The translations under genes and the position numbers were made by a program. Shown here piece by piece: positions 34,651-42,867 of a stretch of DNA of 64,000 nt. A model generated the notes under the pieces. The model saw nothing but the letters and a program-made list of their open reading frames with translations. It did not search any database and was not told where the DNA came from. How positions within the stretch are numbered: the first letter of the stretch is position 1; each line of letters opens with the position of its first letter. This DNA is from Novipirellula caenicola (lineage in GTDB: Bacteria > Planctomycetota > Planctomycetia > Pirellulales > Pirellulaceae), in NCBI RefSeq assembly GCF_039545035.1, contig NZ_BAABRO010000015.1, forward strand, positions 102,049 through 166,048, written 5' to 3'.

Positions 34651-35328
34651 ATGGGTAAGAAATCCAAGCGTTATCGTGCAGCGCTCGCAAAGCAGCCTGC
34701 AAATTTGCTGCCGCTCAGCGAAGCAGTTGACGCACTCAAAAAATACGATTTGACCAAGTTCGACCAAACGGTCGAAGTGCACATGCGTTTGGGCGTCGAC
34801 CCGAACCAAGCGGATCAAATCATCCGTGGCAGCATCGTGCTGCCAAACGGAATCGGCAAGACTCAGCGAGTCGTCGTGTTCGCCAAGGGCGACGCGGCCA
34901 AGGCAGCTGAGGAAGCGGGTGCCGATGAAGTAGGTCAAGAAGACTTGGCTAAGAAAATCAAAGACGGTTGGACAGACTTTGATGTTTGTATCGCCGCTCC
35001 TGACATGATGGGTCTTGTGGGGCCGCTTGGTCGTGTCCTCGGTCCTCGTGGATTGATGCCTAGCCCGCGTGCGGGAACGGTCACCCCGGACGTCGCAAAG
35101 GTGGTTAGCGAATACAAGGCTGGTAAGGTCGAGTTTCGTAACGACAAGGGCGGCAACGTTCACGCGATGGTCGGCAAAATGAGCTTCGAGCCACAGAAGC
35201 TTACCGAGAACATCGCTGCATTCGTTGACTTTGTCAGCGGCATGAAACCCCAATCCGTCAAGGGCACTTACATTAAAGGCGTTGCCATCTGTGCAACGAT
35301 GAGCCCCAGTGTGAGAGTTGCGTACTAG
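34651..35328 (+). CDS. rplA: Ribosomal protein L1 (uL1)
   Basis: The L1-stalk protein of the large subunit, and a translational repressor of its own operon in many bacteria. At 225 residues it is normal in length. It shows [15 protein letters not shown], the central [15 protein letters not shown] motif of uL1 and the late [18 protein letters not shown]. In most bacteria rplK (L11) lies directly upstream; here the upstream neighbour is a divergent pterin dehydratase, so L11 has been separated. rplJ follows after 74 bp. Confidence 0.97.
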   Translation: MGKKSKRYRAALAKQPANLLPLSEAVDALKKYDLTKFDQTVEVHMRLGVDPNQADQIIRGSIVLPNGIGKTQRVVVFAKGDAAKAAEEAGADEVGQEDLAKKIKDGWTDFDVCIAAPDMMGLVGPLGRVLGPRGLMPSPRAGTVTPDVAKVVSEYKAGKVEFRNDKGGNVHAMVGKMSFEPQKLTENIAAFVDFVSGMKPQSVKGTYIKGVAICATMSPSVRVAY

Positions 35329-35402
35329 CAAGTCTTTTAGAGTATCAGGCTTTTTGAACTAGACGTTCTGTCGCACAAATCGCACTTAAGTGAACCCAAC
35401 CG

Positions 35403-35927
35403 ATGAGTAAATACGTCAAAGAATTGGTGACTCGCGACATCAAACGCGAACTGGACGGTGTCGAAGACGCCGTGCTGGTGAGCTATGTCGGGATGGACGC
35501 CATCACTACCAACGAACTTCGTGGCGAGCTGGATGCGAAAAACATTCGCATGTTGGTCGTCAAGAATTCTCTTGCTCGGCGAGCGACCGAAGGGTCCTCG
35601 CTGGCACCTGCCTTCGAGGGAGCTCGTGGGCAAGTCGCTGTATGCTGGGGGGCGTCTGATTTCGTCTCGCTTGTCAAGGAGATCGTTCGACTTGATAAGG
35701 ACAGCAGCAAGTACGAGAAATTTACCGCTGCTGGCGGTGTCATGGATGGCGAAAAGCTTGATGCGGATCGCTTGAAAGAAGTCAGCAAGTGGCCAAGCCG
35801 CGAAGAGCAAATTTCGATGTTGTCAGGTCAAATTCTTGGTCCTGGATCGCAATTGTCGGCCGCACTTCTCGGTCCGGGCAAGAAGCTCAACAGTCAAATT
35901 AAGAAAATCGCAGAAGGCGACGAGTAG
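35403..35927 (+). CDS. rplJ: Ribosomal protein L10 (uL10)
   Basis: The base of the ribosomal stalk, which carries L7/L12 dimers. The 174-residue protein begins MSKYVKELVTRDIKRELDGVEDAVLVSYVGMDAITTNELR and has the conserved NIRMLVVKNSLARRATEG. The C-terminal helix (QLSAALLGPGKKLNSQIKKIAEGDE) is where L7/L12 dimers dock. It lies between rplA and rplL in the usual L1-L10-L7/L12 order. In E. coli L10-L7/L12 represses this mRNA through the leader before rplJ. The 74-bp gap here is short and I saw no certain matching structure. Confidence 0.96.
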   Translation: MSKYVKELVTRDIKRELDGVEDAVLVSYVGMDAITTNELRGELDAKNIRMLVVKNSLARRATEGSSLAPAFEGARGQVAVCWGASDFVSLVKEIVRLDKDSSKYEKFTAAGGVMDGEKLDADRLKEVSKWPSREEQISMLSGQILGPGSQLSAALLGPGKKLNSQIKKIAEGDE

Positions 35928-35984
35928 TTGCTCTTTTGTTAGTCGTTCCGTAACAAATCACCAACTGTTTTTGAGGTATTAGAA

Positions 35985-36395
35985 ATGTCCGAAGAAGGCA
36001 CCGCGGTCGCCGAATTTAGCGCCGAAGCAAAAGAAATGGGCGACAAGATCGCCGGTATGACCCTGAAGCAAGCCAAAGAGCTCAGCGACTACTTGAAGGA
36101 TGTCCACGGCATCGAACCTGCCGCTGGCGGCGGAGTGATGATGGCTGCACCTGCTGAAGGTGGTGGCGCTGCTGCTGAAGAGAAGACCGAATGGGACATC
36201 GTCCTGACCGGCTTCGGCGACAAGAAGCTGAACGTTGTGAAGGTTGTCAAAAACCTGACCGGCGCTTCGCTGATGGAAGCCAAGAAGATGGTCGAAGGCG
36301 TTCCAGCCACCTTGAAGGAAGGCGCATCGAAAGAAGATTGCGACAAGATCAAGGCCGAAATCGAAGAAGCGGGCGGAACCGTCGAACTCAAGTAG
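35985..36395 (+). CDS. rplL: Ribosomal protein L7/L12 (bL12)
   Basis: A stalk protein that recruits translation factors. The 136-residue protein has an N-terminal dimerisation helix pair (MGDKIAGMTLKQAKELSDYLKDVHGIEP). A flexible Ala/Gly hinge (AAGGGVMMAAPAEGGGAAAEE) is followed by the conserved C-terminal domain (EWDIVLTGFGDKKLNVVKVVKNLTGASLMEAKKMVEGVPATLKEG). GAGG precedes the start by about nine bases. A strong terminator follows, and rpoB/rpoC, which often come next, are not present downstream in this window. Confidence 0.97.
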   Translation: MSEEGTAVAEFSAEAKEMGDKIAGMTLKQAKELSDYLKDVHGIEPAAGGGVMMAAPAEGGGAAAEEKTEWDIVLTGFGDKKLNVVKVVKNLTGASLMEAKKMVEGVPATLKEGASKEDCDKIKAEIEEAGGTVELK

Positions 36396-36441
36396 TTCGC
36401 CGCTCCACTTGCTGTTATTCGACAATCGCTCGAATCACCCG

Positions 36442-36472
36442 AAAGCCCTGGTGGGTCCTCACCAGGGCTTTT
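36442..36472 (+). terminator. Rho-independent terminator after rplL
   Basis: Arms AAAGCCCTGGTG and CACCAGGGCTTT form a 12-bp stem with a six-base loop, followed by TT and then CGTG. It ends the rplA-rplJ-rplL transcript 47 bp after the rplL stop. Confidence 0.85.
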
Positions 36473-36525
36473 CGTGTTGCGCTTGTGGGATAGCCTCGTA
36501 GCGAAAGTCGCGAAGACTTTCGTGC

Positions 36526-36644
36526 ACGGCGTGTTGATTGACTTAGCCGCGACGCGTCAGCGGCCGGGGCCCACGCGGCACCCGGTGCCCTGACTGCCCA
36601 CGGCTCACCGTTGCGATTTGAATTTGGGCTGAGTCAACGAAACT
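36526..36644 (-). repeat. 119-bp terminal-inverted-repeat element, copy E (core type 2, diverged)
   Basis: It begins ACGGCGTGTTG. Aligned to the reverse complement of copy D (42601-42719), it matches through AGCCGCGACGCGTCAGCGGC, the CCGGG...CCCACGC and ACCCGGTGCC blocks, and GCCCACGGCTCAC. The right terminal repeat is decayed (GTCAACGAAACTC). It directly abuts copy C, making a tandem pair in the convergent gap after rplL. Confidence 0.75.
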
Positions 36645-36648
36645 CTTA

Positions 36649-36767
36649 ACGGCTTGTTGTTTTAGTCGTACGATGGACTTCCTAGTCCGTCGAATGCGTC
36701 ATTGACGGACTAGAAAGTCCATCATACACCCCTTGCCGCAGGGAACTTCATTAGATCAACAAGCCGT
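36649..36767 (+). repeat. 119-bp terminal-inverted-repeat element, copy C (core type 1)
   Basis: It begins ACGGCTTGTTG and ends CAACAAGCCGT. It is in the same orientation as copy A, with the paired hairpins around TAGTCCGTC. It lies 40 bp from the 3' end of the aminotransferase gene, in the convergent gap after rplL. Confidence 0.85.
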
Positions 36768-36806
36768 TGACGAGTTTCGCATGCCGATGCGCTCTGCCTC
36801 ACGGCT

Positions 36807-37925
36807 CTACATCACGTCACGCAGTGCCGCTAACAGCGTGGCGACGTTTCGTTTGGTTGCCGAGTGCCCCATCAATCCGATTCGCCAAGCCTTGCCCGCG
36901 AACACACCTAGCCCGCCGCCGATTTCGATGTCGTACTCGCTCAGCAAGCGACTGCGGATCGCAGCGTCGTCGATGCCATCGGGTAACGCGACGCAGTTCA
37001 GTGTGCACAGCGATCGTTTCGGAATGTAACTGAATCCGAGTTCCTCGAGTCCCTTGCGAAGCAGCAAGTGCATCTCGCGATGCCGAGCGATGCGGTTTTC
37101 GAGTCCTTCTTCGATCACAATCGCCAGCGATTCACGTAGCGCGTAGATCATGTTGATCGGGGCGGTGTGATGATACGCTCGGCCGCCAGAACCGGTGTAG
37201 TAATTTTTCAGCATCGAAACGTCCAAGTACCAACTCTGCACCTTGGTTTTGCGTTGGTCGATTCGCTCGAGCGCCCTTTCGGAAAACGAGACGGGCGAAA
37301 GACCCGGAGGGCACGACAGGCACTTCTGGGTTCCCGAATAAATCGCATCGATCCCCCACTGATCCACCTTTAGTTCGTGGCCGCCGAGTGAGGTGACCGC
37401 GTCAACCGCGAGCAGCATTCCTGCATCATGCACGATCTCGGCCAGCCCGCTTAGATCTTGGTGGGCGCCGGTAGAGGTTTCCGCGTGCACGATGCCAAGC
37501 ATTTTGGCGTTGGGGTGTTTTTCGACTGCTTTGGCGATCGCTTCGTTGCTGAACGTTTCGCCCCAGGGGACTTCGATTGCATGCACGGTCGCGCCGCACC
37601 GCTCCATATTGTCTTTCATTCGCCCGCCAAACACCCCGTTGATGCAGACGATCGCTTCATCACCCGGTTCGATCAGATTGGCGACGACCGCTTCCATCCC
37701 GGCCATTCCCGTTCCGGAAACCGGGAACGTCAGCAGGTTTTTGGTTTGGTAGGCATCGCGAATCAATTGGCATGTTTCGTCCATGATCTCGATGAATTGC
37801 GGATCGAGATGGCCAAGTGTCGGCGCGGCAAGCGCACGAAGGATCCGCGCCGGCACCGTGCTCGGCCCTGGTCCCATCAAGATGCGTTCACGAGGATTCA
37901 GCGGAGGAGTGGAAGGTGTGGGCAT
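36807..37925 (-). CDS. Class V aminotransferase, serine/alanine-glyoxylate type
   Basis: A PLP enzyme of 372 residues, probably serine- or alanine-glyoxylate aminotransferase, linking glycine/serine and glyoxylate pools. Hallmarks are MGPGPSTVPARILRALAAPTLGHLDPQF, FPVSGTGMAGMEAVVANL, VHAETSTGAHQD and VDAVTSLGGHELKVD. The PLP-binding lysine is in YSGTQKCLSCPPGLSP, near residue 201. The C-terminal small domain ends GLGVFAGKAWRIGLMGHSAT. Exact substrate preference cannot be read from sequence. The glycine-linked glyA lies 8 kb away. Confidence 0.9.
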   Translation of the reverse strand: MPTPSTPPLNPRERILMGPGPSTVPARILRALAAPTLGHLDPQFIEIMDETCQLIRDAYQTKNLLTFPVSGTGMAGMEAVVANLIEPGDEAIVCINGVFGGRMKDNMERCGATVHAIEVPWGETFSNEAIAKAVEKHPNAKMLGIVHAETSTGAHQDLSGLAEIVHDAGMLLAVDAVTSLGGHELKVDQWGIDAIYSGTQKCLSCPPGLSPVSFSERALERIDQRKTKVQSWYLDVSMLKNYYTGSGGRAYHHTAPINMIYALRESLAIVIEEGLENRIARHREMHLLLRKGLEELGFSYIPKRSLCTLNCVALPDGIDDAAIRSRLLSEYDIEIGGGLGVFAGKAWRIGLMGHSATKRNVATLLAALRDVM

Positions 37926-38118
37926 GGTGAGGTCATTGCCAATCGAGGGACGAGGGCGGGCATGGAAGTCGCGGAGTCTATCTTATCGGTTTTTCAGCCC
38001 CCAATCGACGGCGTGCAGATTTTGCCGGCGTCTCGCTCGTGCAAGTCAACAGAGTGCGAGGTATGATGGTCGGTCCAACCTTCCCTCCCTCCTCCCTCGA
38101 CCCCCAAAGGTTCTTTCA

Positions 38119-39129
38119 ATGCGTTTGTCATTGTGCGCACTTTTCGTGTCACTTTTTGCTCTCACGCCTTCAATCTCGTTCTCGCAGCAGCGGCCAGATC
38201 CGGTTCCGCTGATCTTTGATACCGACATCGGCAATGACGTCGACGACGCGTTGGCGCTAGGCATGATTCACTCGTTGCAGTCGCGCGGTGAATGCAAACT
38301 GCTGGCCGTCACGATCACCAAGGACCATGAACTTGCCGCACCCTTTGTCGACGCGGTCAATACGTTCTATGGTCGCGGAGACATTCCGATCGGTGTCTGT
38401 CGCAGCGGGGTCACCAACACTGCTGGTCGGTTCAATACGCTGGCAACTCAGAAGGACAATGGCAAACTGCGTTATCCACACGATTTGACCTCGGGCAAAG
38501 ATGCACCCGACGCGGTCGCGGTGTTGCGGAAGTCATTGGCTGATGCAAAGGATGGTTCGGTCGTGATCGCCCAGGTTGGGTTTTCCACGAACCTGGCAAA
38601 CTTGCTTGGTTCTAGCGGCGATGAAATCAGTCCGCTCTCGGGCACCGAATTGGTCAAAAAGAAAGTCCGATTGTTGTCGATCATGGCTGGCGCGTTCACC
38701 GATGACCACAAAGAGTACAACCTGATCAAGGACATCCCGTCGGCAAAGAAAATTGTCGCCGATTGGCCAACGCCGATCGTATGGAGCGGCTACGCGGTCG
38801 GAAAATCGCTGACGTATCCGCACCAAAGCATTTTAAAGGACTACGGGTACGTCGATCATCATCCGCTAGCCGAAGCCTACATTCTTTACATGCCACCGCC
38901 GCATGACCGCCCGACTTGGGACCTGACCAGTGTGTTGTACGGAGTCCGCCCCGACCACGGCTATTTTGAGTTGTCCGAGCCGGGGGCGGTTGAGATGGCG
39001 GATGATGGAGTGACCACGTTCAAGGCTGCTGCGAACGGTCGCGATCGATACATCTTGGTTCGCGAGGACTTGCGGCCCAAGGTGCTCGAGGCATTGCAGC
39101 TGCTCTCGAGCCAACCGCCAAGCAAGTAA
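38119..39129 (+). CDS. Exported nucleoside hydrolase (IunH-like)
   Basis: An inosine/uridine-preferring nucleoside hydrolase type protein of 336 residues with a signal peptide (MRLSLCALFVSLFALTPSISFS). ATG 38119 follows AAAGG; the frame is open further upstream but those residues are Arg-rich and unconserved. The calcium-binding signature DTDIGNDVDDALAL lies near residues 33-46, followed by AVTITKDHELAAPFVDAVNTFYGRGDIPIG. Export implies scavenging of nucleosides or sugars outside the cytoplasm; some family members act on other N-glycosides. The stop is followed 14 bp later by a repeat array. Confidence 0.88.
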   Translation: MRLSLCALFVSLFALTPSISFSQQRPDPVPLIFDTDIGNDVDDALALGMIHSLQSRGECKLLAVTITKDHELAAPFVDAVNTFYGRGDIPIGVCRSGVTNTAGRFNTLATQKDNGKLRYPHDLTSGKDAPDAVAVLRKSLADAKDGSVVIAQVGFSTNLANLLGSSGDEISPLSGTELVKKKVRLLSIMAGAFTDDHKEYNLIKDIPSAKKIVADWPTPIVWSGYAVGKSLTYPHQSILKDYGYVDHHPLAEAYILYMPPPHDRPTWDLTSVLYGVRPDHGYFELSEPGAVEMADDGVTTFKAAANGRDRYILVREDLRPKVLEALQLLSSQPPSK

Positions 39130-39142
39130 TTGTCCCCGCTAT

Positions 39143-40095
39143 TCATTGTCGCACGGCTTTCCAAGCCGTCAGCGTGCCTAGCGTTTAAACATCGAAGCGA
39201 GACCGCCCGCGTTCCATTCGCCGAACGATCGCTCGTAACGGTTCCAGCTTGGAAAGCTGGCTGACCATTGTCGCACGGCTTTCCAAGCCGTCATCGTGCC
39301 TGGCGTTTGAACGTCGAGGCGAGACCGCCCGTGTTCCATCCACCGAACGATCGCTCGTAACGGTTCCAGCTTGGCAAGCTGGCCGACCATTGTCGCACGG
39401 CTTTCCAAGCCGTTAGCGTGCCTAGCGTTTAAACATCGAGGCGAGAGTGCCCGCGTTCCATCCGCCGAACGATCGCTCGTAACGGATCCAGCTTGGCAAG
39501 CTGGCCGACCATTGTCGCACGGCTTTCCAAACCGTCAGCGTGCCCGGCGTTTAAACATCGAAGCGAGACCGCCCGCGTCCCATACGCCGAACGATCACTC
39601 GCAACGGTTCCAGCTTGGCAAGCTGGCTGACCATTGTCGCACGGCTTTCCAAGCCGTTAGCGTGTCCTGCGTTTGAACGTCGAGGCGAGAATACCCGCGT
39701 CCCATTCGCCGAACGATCGCTCGTAACAGTTCCAGCTTGGCAAGCTGGCCGACCATTGTCGCACGGCTTTCCAAGCCGTTAGCGCGCCTGAAGTTTGAAC
39801 GTCGAGGCGAGAGTACCCCTGTGCCAACCGCCGAACGATCGCTCGTAACGGTTCCAGCTTGGAAAGCTGGCTGACCATTGTCGCACGGCTTTCCAAGCCG
39901 TCAGCGTGCCTGGCGTTTAAACATCGAAGCGAGACCGCCCGCGTTCCAACCGCCGAACGATCGCTCGTAACGGTTCCAGCCTGGCAAGCAGGCCGGCCAT
40001 TGTCGCACGGCTTTCCAAGCCGTCAGCGTGCCCGGCGTTTAAACATCGAAGCGAGAATACCCGTGTTCCCTTCGCCGAACGATCGCTCGTAACGG
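39143..40095 (-). repeat. Tandem array 1: eight copies of a ~121-123-bp hairpin unit
   Basis: Units start at about 39144, 39267, 39389, 39511, 39632, 39754, 39877 and 39999. Each carries a hairpin ACGGCTT-TCC-AAGCCGT and a hairpin CCAGCTT-GGA-AAGCTGG (loop GGA or GGC). These are joined by conserved CGAACGATCGCTCGTAACGG and a more variable stretch with GCGTTTAAACATCGA. Arms vary far less than spacers. The array fills the gap between the converging nucleoside hydrolase and DJ-1/PfpI genes and ends at the stop codon of the latter. It is the same family as array 2 but in the opposite orientation. Confidence 0.93.
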
Positions 40096-40665
40096 TTATA
40101 GCAGGTCCACGAACGCCCGCATCCAAGCGGGATGGGCGGGCCAAGCCGGTGCGGTGACGAGGTTGCCGTCGACATGCGCCGAGTCCATCGTCTCGGCCGG
40201 TTCGATGTACTGGCCACCGGTGAGTGTGACTTCGGGGCTGCACGCCGGATAGCAGCTGCACTGGCGTCCTTTTAGCACGCCGGCGGCCGCCAGGATTTGC
40301 GGGCCGTGGCAGACCGCAGCAACCGGTTTGTTGGTCTCAAAGAAGTGACGCACCAATTCCAGGACTTTTTCGTTTAGCCGTAGGTATTCCGGTGCCCGTC
40401 CGCCAGGGATCACCAAAGCGTCAAATTTCGTGACGTCGATGGCATCAAAGTCGGCGGTGATGGCGAATCGATGTCCGGGCTTTTCCGAATAGGTCTGGTC
40501 GCCGTCAAAGTCGTGGATTGCGGTCGCGACCGTATCGCCTGGCGATTTGCCAGGGCATACCGTGGCGACTTCGTGCCCAAACGTTTTCAGGATCTGCAGC
40601 GGGACCATCGCCTCGTAGTCTTCGACATAGTCTCCCACGAGCATCAAGATTTGTTTGTTGGCCAT
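40096..40665 (-). CDS. DJ-1/PfpI family protein
   Basis: A 189-residue protein from ATG 40665 ([26 protein letters not shown]). An upstream open extension to 40737 is unconserved. The nucleophile elbow [15 protein letters not shown] holds the conserved Cys-His, and [12 protein letters not shown] and the early Glu (DYVEDYE) match the family. Members include glyoxalase III/deglycase-type and protease-type proteins; which applies is not resolved. The TAA stop coincides with the end of repeat array 1. Confidence 0.9.
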   Translation of the reverse strand: MANKQILMLVGDYVEDYEAMVPLQILKTFGHEVATVCPGKSPGDTVATAIHDFDGDQTYSEKPGHRFAITADFDAIDVTKFDALVIPGGRAPEYLRLNEKVLELVRHFFETNKPVAAVCHGPQILAAAGVLKGRQCSCYPACSPEVTLTGGQYIEPAETMDSAHVDGNLVTAPAWPAHPAWMRAFVDLL

Positions 40666-40931
40666 GATCTTCGGTTTTGCTTGGTTGGTTAAAAATTGAA
40701 ATCGACGGAAGCGGGCCGCCCGAATCCGTGTCGACATTTAATCATCGATGTCGCGACCGCACCATCGGTGGCGTCTTTTTACCTTAAAATCGGTGTAATC
40801 CGTTCGAAATGGAGTTTCATCACCACGATTTTTCCAAGGATTCGCCATCGCCCCAGCAAGCGATTAGAATAAGCGGGACTATTCTCGTTGCTCGTGCCTC
40901 CAATTGATTGAGCTAGGTGTTCGCCGTGCGC

Positions 40932-42575
40932 ATGCCCCTTGGTTTTCGTTTCGTAAGCTGTCCGGTTGCTGTTTGTTTCATCGCTTCGATGATGATCGTC
41001 GGGGGTGGTGCCGGCACCAGCCAGGCGGCTGATTTCTTAACTGCCCAACAGGCCACTCGCTTGGGATTGGTCGAAGCGTGGCGCCGACAAACCGAGGTTC
41101 CTGCGGGCGTCCAGTCGATGGTCGATCAGCAGATCTATGTGCATGCGGAAAATCCACGCGAGTACGTTGAAGTCGTCGCGGTGAAGTCTGTGCCCAAACC
41201 GTCCAATGGCGGAGAGGCGGATGCGGTAAACGAAGCAGCCAAGCCAATCGAGAACGGAGCGGCCCCGCCCAAGAACGTGCTGGTGCGGATCCCCACCGAT
41301 CGCGTCGATGCCCACGGCAGAGCGATTGGTAAATCGGAAGCCGAGCGGCTGGCAAAAAATGAGATTCGGCGGCTGAAGCGTCGTGGGATCGAAGCGAAGA
41401 TGGAAACCCGAATGGTTCCAAGGGTTTGCCTTTACACGCTGGGTAACGATGGAACGCTGGAGTGCCGTGACGCAGAGTCGGGCGAATCGATTTGGATGGT
41501 TCGCGTCGGGGTCAAACGCCTTGGCTACAAAGCAATTGGCGTGGGCGAGTCCTTCGTCAGCGTGGTCAATGGCGGCAACTTGTTGAGGATCGATGCGACC
41601 AACGGCGAGCTGATTCAGCAGCAACGCACTATCAATGTTCCTATCTTTGGTGCGATCAACGCAGGCGATTTCGCTGTGATTGCAACGATTCAAAATGGGA
41701 TCGAAGGTTATCCGTTGTACGACACTTCGCAGCTTCCATTTCGTGAGCGTGTGGCCGGTCGCGCATTGGCGTTGCCTGTCAAAGCACCTGGGTCGACTCG
41801 AATCGCTTGGGGGACCGATCAAGGATTTGTCTATTGCATGGAAACCTCGGGCGAGCCGTCGGTGATGTTTCGTCTGAATACCGATGGCATCGTAAGCGCG
41901 CGGATTGCCGCAGCGAGTGATGATCGGTTCTTCTTCGGTTCCGAAGCAGGCCAAGTCTATGGCATCAAAGGCACGCGAACGGGCCAAGTGTTGTGGAGCC
42001 GACCGTATGGCGAGCCGTTTTACAATCAACCGATTGTCGCGGGCGATCAGCTACTGATTCGTTCCACCTACGGCAGTCTGTATTCACTTGGCTTGGACGA
42101 TGGGATCAGCACGTGGCAGGACGCGGCGTCCAACATCGATGAATTGGTGGGGACCATCGGTGACAAGCTTTACGTGACCACGCTCAGTGGGGCGTTTGCC
42201 GTGTTGGATCTGGAGACCGGAAAGCAGGTCGAGTCGTTTCCTGGGATTCGGCCCCAGCGATTACTGCGTAATTCGAAGACCGATCGACTGTATCTGATCG
42301 GCAAAACCGGAGCGGTTCAGTGTTTGCGTAGCATCGACGCCGATTTGCCGATCATTAGCGAAGGGCATGGCGAGGCGAAGAAGGGAGAGGAGAAAGAGGA
42401 GAAGAAGGAAGAAGAGAAGAAGCCTGCCGAGTCGAATGATTTTGGTGCTCCCCCTGCGAGCGACCCCTTCGCGGCTCCCGGAGCCGATCCGTTTGCAGCC
42501 CCCGGAGCGGATCCATTCGCCGCGCCCGGAGGCGGCGAAGATCCCTTTGGCGCCGACCCCTTCGGCGGCATGTAA
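40932..42575 (+). CDS. Exported PQQ-like beta-propeller protein with acidic and DPFAAPG-repeat tail
   Basis: A 547-residue protein (from ATG 40932) with a signal peptide (SCPVAVCFIASMMIVGGGAGTSQAA). Start options are GTG 40917, GTG 40926 (best spaced from AGGT) and ATG 40932. A polar region to about residue 140 is followed by propeller-like repeats (LGNDGTLECRDAESGESIWMV, AWGTDQGFVYCMETSGEP, GSEAGQVYGIKGTRTGQVLW, YGSLYSLGLDDGISTWQ), as in BamB-like proteins. The tail is KKGEEKEEKKEEEKK-type acidic/basic, then three DPFAAPG copies and DPFGADPFGGM. It probably works outside the cytoplasm as a scaffold; no quinoprotein catalytic residues were identified. Confidence 0.8.
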   Translation: MPLGFRFVSCPVAVCFIASMMIVGGGAGTSQAADFLTAQQATRLGLVEAWRRQTEVPAGVQSMVDQQIYVHAENPREYVEVVAVKSVPKPSNGGEADAVNEAAKPIENGAAPPKNVLVRIPTDRVDAHGRAIGKSEAERLAKNEIRRLKRRGIEAKMETRMVPRVCLYTLGNDGTLECRDAESGESIWMVRVGVKRLGYKAIGVGESFVSVVNGGNLLRIDATNGELIQQQRTINVPIFGAINAGDFAVIATIQNGIEGYPLYDTSQLPFRERVAGRALALPVKAPGSTRIAWGTDQGFVYCMETSGEPSVMFRLNTDGIVSARIAAASDDRFFFGSEAGQVYGIKGTRTGQVLWSRPYGEPFYNQPIVAGDQLLIRSTYGSLYSLGLDDGISTWQDAASNIDELVGTIGDKLYVTTLSGAFAVLDLETGKQVESFPGIRPQRLLRNSKTDRLYLIGKTGAVQCLRSIDADLPIISEGHGEAKKGEEKEEKKEEEKKPAESNDFGAPPASDPFAAPGADPFAAPGADPFAAPGGGEDPFGADPFGGM

Positions 42576-42600
42576 GCTGCCCCGAAGCGAAACTCGGCAA

Positions 42601-42719
42601 ACGGCTTGTTGATTTAATCCAAACGCAAATCAAAACTGTGAGCCGTGGGCCGTAAGGCACCGGGTAGTGCGTGGGACCCGGCCGCTGACGCGTCGCGGCT
42701 CATTAACTCAACAAGCCGT
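42601..42719 (+). repeat. 119-bp terminal-inverted-repeat element, copy D (core type 2)
   Basis: It begins ACGGCTTGTTG and ends CAACAAGCCGT like copies A-C and has the same length. Its core is unrelated to theirs: it carries GTGAGCCGTGGGCC, a CCGGGTAGTGCGTGGGACCCGG hairpin and GACGCGTC. It lies 25 bp after the PQQ gene stop and before array 2. Confidence 0.85.
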
Positions 42720-42867
42720 CAAACGTTTCGTCTTGCTCGACGTCCGCAGGCATCACAAGCTTTACCCTCCCGGCGAAGCCAGGGAGGGGCGGGGAACGAG
42801 CCTTCAACGAGTTTCCCGGGGAGGGCTGGATGCGATGATCGTGGACGCTGCAACTTCTAGCACAGCG

